Assembly: GCA_015698045.1 (NCBI GenBank)
Contig: BLAL01000319.1
Span: forward strand, 1,302,001 to 1,366,000
Length of the DNA: 64,000 nt
Direction: 5' to 3'
From: Rhizophagus clarus
Taxonomy: Eukaryota > Glomeromycota > Glomeromycetes > Glomerales > Glomeraceae
Positions 1 to 11,232 of this stretch are shown here, in pieces; the stretch's first letter is position 1; every line of letters begins with the position of its first letter. A program made the position numbers and the translations under genes. Below the pieces are notes generated by a model, which saw nothing but the letters and a program-made list of their open reading frames with translations, did not search any database and had not been told where the DNA came from.

Positions 1-470
1 CAGTCATTGGTCTTGATAAATCAGCGTCAGCATGTTTTGCAACGTTGATATCACATGGAATATTCGCAGCTATATAAGTCGTTAACATATCATGACAAAG
101 TGCCGTAATTGATCTAATGGTGTCAGTATTTTCAATTTATATCCTTCTACATAATCTCTTTTTTAATAATTTCTAATTCTTATGTGAATAAATGGAAGAC
201 AATCACGGATGAACTTGTTAAAGGTGGAAAAATAAAAAATTTCTTCCATATACTAAGTTTTCAACTGATTCAACAAATTTTTAGATTTTTTTAATTTTCA
301 TTTTCTTTCTCATTATTATTATTAACTAACATATAATAAGAAGCGATACCATCAATTTTAAAGTTCATTTCGTTTGCAAATCTATGCATCCATTTTATAA
401 GGTCTAATTCATAATCTTCGCCAAGATTATTCCATTTCATTCCATACTGATGATTGAAACCTGAAAGTAA
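1..470 (-). pseudogene. Cytochrome P450 exon-1 fragment (dead)
   Basis: Read on the minus strand, this matches the middle and end of exon 1 of the intact P450 genes at 11233 and 19556. One piece carries WNNLGEDYELDLIKW (about 370-440). A later piece at 1-145 corresponds to the stretch ending ADADLLRPMTD just before the I-helix. The part between is decayed and shortened, with stops. The membrane anchor is absent and the I-helix lies beyond the window edge. It sits head-to-head with an exon-2 fragment that starts about 45 bases away on the other strand. It may be one gene broken by inversion or two decayed copies. Not functional. Confidence 0.85.
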
Positions 471-514
471 AAAATAATTTGTTTTCATCTAAACTATGCC
501 TTCAAATTTTTTGT

Positions 515-1015
515 TGTTTCTTTTTGAAAATTCTTGTCTTTAAAGCTATAGACAGCGAATCTTGTTTGTTTTATTGCATATTATCTTGGAAAAGACCCAT
601 AACATATAAAGATCTTGATAAATTAGAATATTGCGATACAGCTACTAAAGATGTATATCGCCACCCTCCTATAGTTTTTTTCTTAGTCGTGTAAGTGCTC
701 AACATGATAAGGTTGGAGATATGATTGGCCAGAAGGAACTACATTTCAAATACTCACTTCCGCATTAATGAAATATAAAGATCATTGGACCTGAAAAATT
801 TGTTCCTGACAGATTTTATAGACTTGAAAAGGAAAAGTGAACAATAATACTCTTCTAATATTGGGATGAGAAATTGGAATTTGTCCGGGAAGAAAATTAG
901 CAATCATAGAATTAATAGGTTTATTAATTAGCATTATTAATTTATAGAAAATATATTATTTTAGTTGATAAAATTCTTATTGAAATATGGATATGATTTG
1001 ATGAACGGTTGTAAA
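515..1015 (+). pseudogene. Cytochrome P450 exon-2 fragment (dead)
   Basis: The plus strand matches the intron end and exon 2 of the intact P450 genes: the acceptor context CTATAGACAGCGAAT near 550, then a P450 coding stretch up to about 1015. About 80 bases after the acceptor are deleted, so the TTGG before the ExxR region joins directly to later sequence. The ExxR region reads TKDVYRHPP. The heme-loop region keeps ICPGRK, but the Gly-rich start is broken by a stop. Further indels and stops follow. Sequence beyond its 3' end (1040-1560) resembles 14340-14560, so its flank was duplicated as well. Confidence 0.85.
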
Positions 1016-1106
1016 TAAGTCATAGTAACAAATTTTATAGTGTCATTTGTCTTTTGTTTTTTTGCTAAATCTTATAAATAAACCGATTCCTAAGACTGAG
1101 TAACAA

Positions 1107-1392
1107 CCTATAAAAAAAAATAGATACGTTTTTTATACGGAATTTATACTGAGAAATATGCCTAAATGCTGGAAGATACTAAAAAATGCGTTTTATAATA
1201 CTGAGAGATACGGATCTTCCGTATCTTGGTATATACGTTTTCTCGTATCATTTTATGTAAAAATGTACAAAATGAGATGCAGAAAATTTTCAAATTCCGT
1301 ATCTCTTGGTTTTATAAAATGTGCCTCTCAGTATATAAACGTATCTTTCAGTACAAATTCCACATAAAAACGTATCCGTTTTTTTTATAGGG
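1107..1392. mobile_element. Short CCTATAA-type TIR element (MITE)
   Basis: The left end starts CCTATAAAAAAAAATAGATA and the right end finishes CGTATCCGTTTTTTTTATAG followed by GG, an inverted pair. The flanks AGTAACAA and GGTAACAC look like an imperfect 8-base target duplication. A related sequence at 14390-14430 lacks the insert, giving an approximate empty site. The same end sequences occur in the long elements at 2360-4628 and 26266-27907. No transposase is visible, so it would be non-autonomous. The 69-codon open frame inside it is not convincing as a gene. Confidence 0.7.
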
Positions 1393-2359
1393 CAGGTAAC
1401 ACTTTTTTTTTTTATTTTGTTATACAGAATTTAGAGTTTAGCTCTATCTTAGGCGGAAAGGTAGTGCTTCTTGGAATACAGTAATTTAACTGATTTCTAT
1501 TGTACCTTACTCAATTCAAGTAGAAGCGTTCTTATTAAAATTCTAAAGCTTCCTTAAAAAATTTAATAAACGTTATTAAACTCACATGATGACATGCATG
1601 ATATGACTAGTAATTTTCACATCTGATATGGTATTACAAATTAGTGTATATGTTCCACAACGTTTTTAAATTAATTGGTAACGTAGGACAAGTATACTAT
1701 AATCTCACCGCCCTTTGTACTGTACGCTCACTAAGTTAATATATATATAGTAAAAATAAATAAAAACATGACTCTGTTGAAATATGTGTATTGCGTAGCA
1801 TAGTTCAATGGCATTACTATATAAATTTTCATTTACTTTCCAGGTATGAATAAATGAGTTTAAACATTACCGAACTGCAAAGAAATTCGGATGATATTTT
1901 TAACCGCCCATACATGAATCACTAATTATTCGTTTATAAATCCTATATATATATATATATTATATATTTGATTAAATAGTTTCTTTGCTATAAATTTAAA
2001 TACCGAAAGTTTTATATCTAATTTGAACATATATTTATGGCATTACTCCAATAAATGGCAGGAATAGAGAATTGATTTAGATACGCTTAAGGTTAAATTT
2101 TCATCATAACGCAATTCTAATAGAATAAAGGCACACATAATTAAAAGAATTCTTTGTTTATCACATTTCCTCGAGTTTTATTAACTACTATTCTATGTAA
2201 AATATGAAATCATTATTTTCCTGATAAGTTATAAATAATTTTTATTATAAGAAATATATTTGAATGTTTCATCATGTTAATTAACTTTATTAATGACAGA
2301 GTTATCATTTCCGTGAATAAATTAATGCCCGATTTATATACCGAATTTGGCAGCACCAG
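1393..2359. other. Intergenic, no gene seen
   Basis: A+T-rich sequence. The first 170 bases (for example CTTAGGCGGAA near 1450) resemble 14430-14460, showing an old segmental duplication with the region downstream of the first intact P450. A short AT dinucleotide run lies near 1950. No coding region or RNA gene is supported. Confidence 0.5.
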
Positions 2360-4628
2360 CCCTATAAGAAATCTGTATACGAAAATAATGCATTTCATAT
2401 ACAATTATCATACGTTTTTGTAGATTCCGTATAGCAATTCCGTATATTTAATACATAATTCATTTTTGAACATTTTTTCAAAAAAATTAATATATACAGA
2501 ATGTATACGCCTATACGGAATTTATATGGAATTTTTAAACTTAATAATTTACATATCTGCCAATTTGCGAAATTTGCCAATCATCAGTTGTGTGGCGCAG
2601 TACTGATTAAAATTGATCAAAACCATTCCCACATAAGAAAAAATAATCAAAAAATATAAAAAATAAGTAAAATAACCTTTTAAGATCCCTCCCAAAAAAT
2701 TTACCACTTTTAATCTGAGCCCAGTAAAAGAAATTTCTAAAAAAAAAGGAAAAAAATATTATAAAGTTAGTCCATTAAAAAAAAGAAACAAAATTCCAGA
2801 ATATTTAACAATTTAACGAAAAAAAATTAATTTAAAAATAATTAATAACAAATATCAAATAGATTTTAATAAAAAACTATTCAATACATAATTTAAATTT
2901 GTTAAAATATCATTATTAATACAGAGCTATTTATTTATTTAAAGATTTTTTGAATAATTTTGCTGTTTATACAAGATTTTTTTATAAAACTATAAAAAAA
3001 AAAATAAAAAAAAAATAAAAAAAAATAGCTGCAAGTTGTATGCAATATAAAATAACTACTGGTATACTTGCAAAAATTCTCAACTTACTTTGGTGGGAAA
3101 GTTGATGGGGAGTTGTTGTGGAGTTCAATAGGAAGTTCACGAAAGAAAAAAATTTTTTAACGCTACTTTGTTGAAGTAATTTCTTGATATCATGTGTCAT
3201 ATGATCATGTAGCACAAACGTAACCATTTTTGTGAAATTTGTGAAACTTATTTTTTATTAAATTAACGTCAAATTCCTTAGTTTAGGTTAATTCTGCCAA
3301 TCGGCCCATATGATTGTCATTTTGTATCAGGCATCATAACACGTGATCATGTGGTTATTGTTTTGTTTTTTGTTTCCCTCCCCATTTTTTATTTATACCC
3401 TCCTTTTTTTATTTCCCATATTTTTTTTTTCTCTTGATTTTCTTCTCACCCGCTACTCCTTTCTTTTAATAAAAAATAACAAATTTTTTCTTTCTATTCT
3501 ACTCTTTATTCCAACCCCTCCTTTTTAAAAAAAAATTTTTTATTTTCCACTTTTTTTTAAAAAAGTTTTCATTATTGATTCTTTCTATTTTTATTCCCTA
3601 TTTTTATTCCCTACTTTTATTTCTCTTTATTTTCCCTAACTTTGTTAAAAATTTTTATTTTATTTTTATTATTCATTTTTCACCTATGCACCTTGCTCCC
3701 CTTTCTTTTGTAAATATTTTCTTTTTCGTTAAAAATAATTTTTTTACATTTAAGTTAATATTTTTTTTTTTTGTTTAATTTTCTAATAGGGGAGAGTCTT
3801 TTTCTTTTTAAAGATCAGGTTCAGGTTTCTTTTCTTTTTGTGAGTTAGTTCATTCTTTTTTTTTTTGTAAAACGTTTCAAAGACTTTTTTTTTGTAGGTT
3901 AATTCCAGATTTTTTTACTTTTGTAGGTAATTTAGTTTCTCTTTTTGTAGTAGATCAGTTAAGACTTCTTTTTCTCTGTTGTAGGTCAGTACTTTTTGTA
4001 AGTTATTTCCTTTTCACAGGTTGATTTTTTTTTCGTGGGTTGGTTACTTTCTTTGTGGGTTTCTTTCTTTGTGAGTTGATTTCTTTCTTTGCAGGTTGAT
4101 TTATTTTTTCGTGTTGATTTCTTTTTGTGGGTTGTTTTTTTCATGTTTTTTTTTGTAGGCATGCCAACTCTTAGAGACTAGCATAGGATAATTCTAGAAT
4201 TACTGTAGGTATGATACAGTATAGGGGGAGTTTTGTTTTTAATAGAGTTAAAGAAATGTAATAAGAAATGAAATATTTGTATTAAATAAAATATTATTTA
4301 TTTATTTATTATTTAAATATTGATTTAATAATATAATAAAACATATTCAATGAAAATATTATTATTTAAAAATTAAAATTAAATCATAAAATTTATATTA
4401 TAAATTATGTTAAAAAAATGTATAATTTCAGTATTTTTCAGTATTTTTCAGTACATAAACTGTAATTTTATGATACGGAATTGGACAGATTTCCGTATCA
4501 TATATTTTTTTACATATATATTTTTATACGAAAAATTCTACGTTTATTATACGATAATCATAGAATATTCATATGACTTTTTCCGTATAAAAAAACGTAT
4601 AAATTCCTTATCCAATTTTTTTATAGGG
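2360..4628. mobile_element. Long CCCTATAA-type TIR element carrying a nested insertion
   Basis: The left end is CCCTATAAGAAATCTGTATA and the right end is CGTATAAATTCCTTATCCAA followed by a T-run and ATAGGG. The element at 26266-27907 has the same ends and the same internal order: a cluster of CCGTATA motifs, a CACGTGATCA-type palindrome, a long pyrimidine tract, a GAGTTAAAGAAA box, then the right-end CCGTATA cluster. About 760 bases of a different element (2552-3312) sit inside, leaving a net size near 1.5 kb. Open frames in the pyrimidine tract are compositional. No transposase was recognised. Confidence 0.65.
2552..3312. mobile_element. CATAT(C/G)-GCCGATT TIR element, copy 1 (nested)
   Basis: The left end CATATCTGCCAATTTGCGAA and the reverse complement of the right end, CATATGGGCCGATTGGCAGA, form degenerate terminal inverted repeats. 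The whole 0.76 kb matches the copy at 4964-5723 along its length, for example GTGGCGCAGTACTGATTAAA near the left end and GTCATATGATCATGTAGCAC near the right. It lies inside the longer element 2360-4628, so it inserted later. No coding capacity is seen. Confidence 0.7.
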
Positions 4629-4963
4629 CGATTTTTTGAAATAATACATTTAGATATATTAATTTTTCCTCAAACAAATTTTACGCCAAAAACTTTGCTT
4701 ATTTTCCATTTTTATTGGTTCAACTAATAGTAATTGATTTTGTGTAAATCGAATTTTACAATTATAATCATTTTCAACAGAATTTCAGCTTAAGTATAAC
4801 GTAATAATTAATAATAAAAATGATGGTTAAATACGTTTAATAACTGAACTGTATATATTTTTACAGTACGGTTAATTAACTAAAAGGGAACGAAAAATTG
4901 ATTAATTTGTCAATTAACTAGTTTTTTGTTACATTTACGTGATACAAAAATTCCTTTTTTTAT
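4629..4963. other. Intergenic with a GGTTAATTAAC motif
   Basis: No gene. At 4862-4880 the sequence TACAGTACGGTTAATTAAC resembles TACAGTATGGTTAATTAACC at 28044 and 28856. Those copies lie upstream of a BED-Sel1 gene, and this one is upstream of the BED-Sel1 pseudogene at 5845, separated by the element 4964-5723. It is probably the old upstream region of that gene. Confidence 0.45.
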
Positions 4964-5723
4964 CATATGCGCCGATTTGAGGAATTTGCCGATCATCAAT
5001 TATGTGGCGCAGTACTGATTAAAATCGATCAAAACCGTCCCTACATAAGAAAAAATAAGCCAAAAAAATACTTAAAAAAAGATCTTTTCCAAAAAAATTT
5101 ACCTCTTTAACCTGAAACCAGTAGAAGAAATTTCTAAAAAAAGGAATAAAAATATTATAAAATTAGTTTATTTAAAAAAAAAAGTAAGAATAAGCACCAG
5201 AATAATGATTTAACGAAAAAAAATTGATTGAAAAATAATTAATAACGAATATCAAATAGATTTTAACTAAATAAACTAATCAATATATAATTTAAATTCA
5301 CTAAAACATCGTTATTAATCTTAGAATTATTTATTTATTGAAAGATTATTTTTGAATAATTTTGCTGCCTAAATAAATTTTTTTTTATAAACTATTGAAA
5401 AAAAAATCAAAAAATAGTTCCAAGTTATATTTAATGTAAAATAACTACTAATATACTTGCCAAAATTCTCAACTTACATAATGTAAAAACTGGTGGAAAA
5501 GTTTGATGGGGAAGTTGATGGGGAGTTTAATATGGAGTTTACGAAAGAAAAAAATTTTTTAACGCTACTTTTGTTGAAGTAATTTCTCGATATTTGTGTC
5601 ATATGATCATGTAGCACAAGAGTGATCCTTTTTGTGAAACTTATTTAACTTAATTTTTATCTAATTATCATCAAATTCCTTAATTTAGGCTAATTTTGTT
5701 AATTCCGAAAATCGGCGGATATG
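4964..5723. mobile_element. CATAT(C/G)-GCCGATT TIR element, copy 2
   Basis: Begins CATATGCGCCGATTTGAGGA and ends AATTCCGAAAATCGGCGGAT followed by ATG. The reverse complement of the end begins CATATCCGCCGATTTTCGGA, a clear inverted repeat. It is collinear with copy 1 at 2552-3312 and better preserved at its tips. It lies between a putative upstream motif and the BED-Sel1 pseudogene at 5845, so it may have separated promoter from gene. Non-coding as far as can be seen; superfamily not assigned. Confidence 0.7.
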
Positions 5724-5844
5724 TTAGCGCAAAATTGGCAATTCTTTATATATAACGATTTTAATTTTTGTCACTAGACGTGATTAATTCTATTAACCTA
5801 TTGACCCAATTATACAATAATTTGTATATATCAGATGATAAAAA

Positions 5845-6465
5845 ATGAAAAAGAAAGGTCCTGTTTGGGCACATTTCATTATTATAGATAAAATTAACGA
5901 TCCGCATCCTACTGTAAAATGTAAATACTGTCCCAAAGAATATAAACGAGCTGTTCCTGAATGAATGTAAGCTCATCTTGATAAGTGTCTAGAAGCACCG
6001 AATAATGCAAAATCACAATCTAAACAACAACAAAAAGTTGACAACTTGAATGTTAATGAATTAATTAAGTTACAAAATAATAAAGAAACGAATATTCAAA
6101 TAGACTATAATGACCAATCAGAATTGCCAAATAAAATATTTTGTCTAGGATATTGTTATCAGCATGGAATAGGAATCAAAAAAAATGATATTAAAGCATT
6201 TGAATTATATAAAGAAGCTGCTAAAAAAGGTCATATTGAATCGATATATCAACTTGGAGAATGTTATAAACATGGGTTAGGAACTGAAATAAATAAAATT
6301 AAAGCATTTGAATCATATAAAGCAGCAGCTGAAAAAGGTCATATTACTTCAATACATGATCTTGGAGAATGTTATGATTTTGGAATTGGAACCGAAGCAA
6401 ACAAAATTAAAGCATGTGAATTATACAAAGAAGTTAATATACGAGCTGATGAGATATTGGAATAG
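5845..6465 (+). pseudogene. BED zinc finger-Sel1 protein, two nonsense mutations
   Basis: The reading frame starts at ATG 5845 with KKKGPVWAHFII, a BED finger (C-K-Y-C pair, then H and C in AHLDKC). It runs in one frame to 6465 except for TGA at 5962-5964 and TAA at 5968-5970. Paralogues have Arg (CGA) and Gln (CAA) at these places, so both breaks are single C-to-T changes. Three 36-residue Sel1 repeats follow ([20 protein letters not shown] and similar), ending in a shortened tail. It is the smallest family member seen here. Initiation at the internal ATG 6046 could still give a 139-aa protein of Sel1 repeats only. Confidence 0.8.
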
Positions 6466-7692
6466 AGGCAAATAATAATTAATAAAAGCAAATGAATTAT
6501 GGCCAAATACATATATTTATTACCTTTTTTTACAAGAATATTTTGTATTTTGTCTTATTGTTATATTTTACAATTTACCAATATTTCAAAATTTTTGTTG
6601 GAAAAAAAAGAAAGTTTATTAATATAATTTACATGTAATAAAATTTTGGTGAGAGTCACCTATGAATTTTTAATAATTAACATAATAAACAACATTTGAC
6701 ACAATTTTTGGCAGCATGTTTTGTGAGATTATTCATTAGCTACAAAAAATTGGAAAACTTGCCATATTATATTAAAAAAAGATCAGATTCACGAATCTCT
6801 ACGATTTCTACTAATGTTCTTTTTTTATAAGTTGAAGCATATTACGTAAAAGTTATTACATTTATTCAGAAAACATTTTCCCACAATTTTACTTCATGTG
6901 ATTGTAAAATCAATACAGTAATTTTGTCCATAAAGTCACGTAAAAGTGAAAATTTAACAGACTGTCAGATTCTTAGTAGAAAATCACGTGGTACTGTGGT
7001 AGTACTGCCTCATAAGTTAGTACTCCTACGTCATAATTTTACTAAATACAAAAATTTTACTCTTGGTTAGTACCACTCTTAATTCCGGTAACTTAGGCAT
7101 AATTCTACATTGTACAAACCCCTCAATCTATTATGAAAAGAATTAATGTGATTTCTTTTTCTATTCATGTTAAATACTTACCAGGAAATAATGCTTCTTC
7201 TCTACCGTAAGAAAAATCTCTCCTATCAAAACCATTTTTCCACTAATTTACTAATGTTCATTGTCTTCTTCATCACCATATTGACAATGATTTCCTTGTA
7301 GGTGTCTTAACATTTCTTCGGAATGGGACATAATTTCTCCGCATTAAAGTACATACATGGTTAATAAAATGATTTCTCACAACGATCCGTGAATTAGCAG
7401 ATGGACACATTTTGGCAAATGTACATGGATTTGATCGATAAAGGTTAGAATTTATTTTGAATTGCCTTAAGATAACACCTTAATGCACAATATAGTGAAA
7501 TTTAAACCTCTTTTAAAATAAAAAAAAAGAGAAATTAAAATCTTATTGAATTTCAATCTGTTTTTAATTCCTTTTTACTTTCATTATTATTAAGAATTTT
7601 TTTTAAAATATTGTATATTGATATATTCATATAATATCTTAAAAAAAATTTTATTTATTGACTATATGCTCATAAATAGCCAAAATGTGTTT
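6466..7692. other. Intergenic, no gene seen
   Basis: A+T-rich sequence with no convincing open frame, splice pattern, RNA gene or terminal repeat on either strand. Confidence 0.5.
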
Positions 7693-8308
7693 ACTTACGG
7701 TAGAGCTTACCTAGACCGGATAATATTTTAGGATTATCCTATTATTCGGTATTATCCGGATAGGTTAGGATAGACGGAACGTCCAGATGCAGATTTAGTC
7801 AGATAGGATAAACATAGGATATAATAATTTTAATTTATATTTATGAATATACATTTTAATATTATATTTATTTCTTATTTATTATATTTTTAATAGCACA
7901 ATAACTGAAATTATATAAATTTGAAATTAATGAATCTAATTTATGCAATGATAATCAAATTATTTAAAAGCTGCGAACCATTTTCTATATGTTTTTAAGA
8001 GAAATGGAGATATTCAACTATTGATAATAAATTAATGTACAGTATAATCGTTTATTATAATTTTAATATTATCTATTTTTTTAAAAAAAAAAATCATAAA
8101 AATTGGTAAGTGAAACTGGTGGATGTGAAACGATGCACTTAAAATTAATTTTATTTTATTTTTTCAAAGGAAATATTATTATCCTAGAGTAATCTGATAT
8201 TACCCTAGAGTTTTTATCCGGTTTATTCTATTGTAATAGGATATCCGGATGTAATTTTTGTCAAGCCGGATAATCCTATTGAAGCCGTTTCGAAACTCTA
8301 TCTTACGA
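7693..8308. mobile_element. hAT-like non-autonomous element
   Basis: The element 7701-8300 starts TAGAGCTTACCTAGACCGGA. The reverse complement of its end starts TAGAGTTTCGAAACGGCTTC. Flanking octamers ACTTACGG (7693-7700) and TCTTACGA (8301-8308) agree at six of eight places, the target size expected of hAT elements. Subterminal sequence is rich in GGATAATCC-type short palindromes. No transposase remnant was found inside. It is older or more decayed than the hAT MITE at 23067. Confidence 0.55.
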
Positions 8309-9890
8309 ATTGATGGTCGCAACACTAGATATAAGTAGTAAAGTCAATTAACAAATGACTACTAGTAACAGCATCATGTGATAAACCATATTCCTTCTCT
8401 CTTAACAATTTTTTTTTGGTTATTTACATAATTTGATTCTATTATCATTATTTTACTATCTTAATCCACTATAAGATTCATTCACACTTCAATATCTAAT
8501 ATTTGATAACGCTTATCAACAAATTGGGTATGAATTCGATATTGTTAAAGTACATAAAATTTTGAATTAGTTTATTTTTATTTTATACTAAACAAAGACA
8601 TACATGGTTGACCACACATCAAAGCCACATTACAAAATGTAAAATATGTAGATAATAATCTAACCTAAGGTTTCCACATAGGATATACCGTCTACGGTCT
8701 ACTATCAAAAAATAATATTTATAGAAATTAAGCGCGCAATTAGAATAAATTCAGGAGAAAAAAACCAGTATACATTAGTACATTACTATGAGTAAGATGT
8801 AATTGATTAAATGTGTGAGAAGAATGAATAAAATTAGGAAAAGAGAAACAATCTATAATATTCGAAATAGGAAAATTATTGGGATCACGAATGGAGAAAG
8901 TTACCTTATACTCACCTGATATAAACGTGTGGTTTAGCATGATGATTGTCGTGTTGATTGCAGATTGGACGTTTGTGTAACGCGTTTACGATTATTTGTG
9001 CTAGAATTCATGAAAGAGTTCAGTGTATTAACGCATCGTCAATACCATCCAATACAATAAATATGATCATCATTAAATACAATAAATGTACCACCATTAA
9101 AATACGCATTCTCTCTGCACAGAGAACAATACGCAGTATCATAAGCTAATTAAATTATTTAAATGATTAATTTAATACTAAATTCTTTAATTTAGAATAA
9201 AGGAAATGCACAACAATTATCAAGTGTTTTTGATGATGCACGATCCATTTTTCAGGTCCAAAAAAGCCTAATATTGTCTTAAATGAATTTGAATTTTGTT
9301 AGTTAGAATTTCCAATATAAATGAAATTGAATTAATTAAAGTATGTATATAAGCAATTCTAAACAAAGGAATTTAAATATGGTGGATTTATCATTCGTTA
9401 TTATTGACAAATATTTAGATGAAATTTTACTAGTCCAATATCAAATCAAGATAATTGGAATTATATGACACATTATTTAACTATTGTGAGAGTTAAATAT
9501 TTAATAAATATTTCAGAATCAGATCGGATAGATTTCTGTTATATATCCATTATGCAGAACAATCTTAATTACAAACATCTTTAATTGGTATTTTAACTTC
9601 TTGTATTCTTACATCAATTAATTCGTTTCCATTAAACACACATAATTATATTTTGGTGAATATGTACTGTATGAATAATTCGGTACTGCAATATGTATCG
9701 TACAAAACAACTCCTGAATTATTTGTTGCACAGGTTGCACACATCAATGAGTTACATTTATCGAATCAAAAAAAAAGTACATTTACCAAATCTAAAAAAG
9801 TACATTCTTTATCCCGTGATAAAACTTCTGAATCGAAAGGTATTAGCGACAAATTACACATTTGGTGGATAATACATAGAATACGAATGA
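8309..9890. other. Intergenic, only weak open frames
   Basis: Two short open frames (minus 8740-8940; plus 9653-9895) match no family I recognise and have no repeat or paralogue support. The minus frame has a donor-like GTGAGT soon after its ATG at 8940, so a small exon is possible but unproven. Otherwise A+T-rich with nothing recognisable. Confidence 0.35.
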
Positions 9891-9899
9891 TTTAAACTT

Positions 9900-10440
9900 A
9901 TCTCAAGATGTAAATCTTGGTAAATCTAAAATAAAATACAAACGGAGAAAAAAAAAGACAATTTGCAACAAAAAATAATAAAAAATAAACAAAGAAAAAT
10001 AAAAAAATAGCGAAAAAAAAGTAAAATGGACAAAAATAAAAAATGAAAAAAAAAAACCAAAAAATATTATTAAAAATGGAGAGAAAAAAAACCATCGAAA
10101 TATAAAAGACAGACAATGTTTTAAAAAAAACGGAGGGAAAGAAAATTAAGAAAACGCGAAAAATAGACATAAGAGCGAGAAAACAATATATATATATATT
10201 TTTTTTAAAAAAAAAAAAAATTTCTTCTATTTCCTAATTTCGATAACATTTCAAGCTTTACAAAATATACACATGATATGTTTTAAAAAATTCCGTATAA
10301 TCCGTATACATTAGTTTTTCAAAACAAACATTAAAAATTAATCCGTATTAAATATATGGAACTATGATACAGAATTTATAAAAACGTATATAATAATAAG
10401 AAAATAATCTATACTAACTTGTAAATTCCGACTTCTAGCT
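9900..10440. repeat. Partial CCCTATAA-type element, purine tract
   Basis: A long A/G-rich tract (9940-10190) is followed by CCGTATAATCCGTATACA near 10290 and further CCGTATTAA and ACGTATA motifs to 10400. This is the reverse-complement layout of the pyrimidine tract plus CCGTATA clusters in the long elements at 2360 and 26266. Terminal CCCTATAA ends are not clear, so it is probably a decayed or partial copy. The 90-codon open frame in the tract is a composition artefact. Confidence 0.4.
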
Positions 10441-11148
10441 TTTTTTATAAACTAATCGAAGTGATCGACTGACTCTGAATTACACAATTACTTTAGTTAG
10501 TGGTACCTATTTTTTCGGCATATTTTACTTGCTATTTATGAAGCGATCTGCTTAAATGACAAAACTAATTATACCAAGTACACGAAATTTAAGTTTAAAA
10601 AATAATGTTTTCTTTGTTATTTTGTAATTCCATTAATCGAACTAAATATCTACGATTAAAATTTGCATTTTTTTATGCATATTGTCCTATGTTGTCTGTC
10701 GTACACAGATTTCGGAATTTCCCGTTTGTTTAATTTACGAAAAAATAAATTAAGTCGTGATCCGTGAATCAAATTTATGTCGATCACTAGTATTCTTTTT
10801 CTGATACCGGTTATTATCTTTACTTATGTGTGGACTTACTTAACAACAACATATTTTAATTATTTTAATTTTAATTTTATCTCAAAGTTTCAAACAGGCA
10901 TTCTTAACATTCTTCTGGTACTACTATTTGATGCAACGCCCTTTGCAGATCCTTTGCAGTTGATTCGTGGAATACGAATTAAAAAAATTATTTGACCACT
11001 AATGTGTAACCTAATTTGGAAATCGAGATGTACGATGGTTTTTACGTAATGTATTATAAATTATACATATGATTGGTACTAATTTGCTACACAAAACGAA
11101 ATTTATCTAATCAATTAAAACTTTCCGATATACCATGTGTACCATGTG
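10441..11148. other. Upstream region of first P450, partly duplicated
   Basis: From about 10935 (TTTGCAGATCCTTTGCAG) to the P450 start, this region is collinear with 19257-19555 upstream of the second P450, so promoter and gene were duplicated together. A 72-codon frame at 10777-10995 begins with a hydrophobic stretch vaguely like a P450 membrane anchor. It is not conserved in the duplicate and is not called. Confidence 0.5.
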
Positions 11149-11232
11149 TATATATATATATATAAGAACCGTACTTTTCAAAAAATTTTTATCTATCATC
11201 GTCCTCTTTACCTTTTCAACATTTTTTAGACA
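11149..11232 (+). promoter_or_regulatory. Core promoter and leader of first P450
   Basis: A TATATATATAAGAACC block about 65-80 bases before the ATG is followed by a pyrimidine-rich leader (TATCATCGTCCTCTTT). Both are conserved in the second P450 upstream region although the sequence between varies. Likely TATA-type promoter and 5' leader; the start site is not determined. Confidence 0.5.

Noticed and set aside
3343-3778. Hydrophobic open frames in the pyrimidine tract as membrane proteins
   Set aside because: They are Phe/Leu/Ile translations of T-rich sequence inside a TIR element; the same holds for 9898-10170 and 2982-3227.
10777-10995. 72-codon ORF before the first P450 as a gene
   Set aside because: Its second half lies in the duplicated promoter region and is not open or conserved in the other copy.
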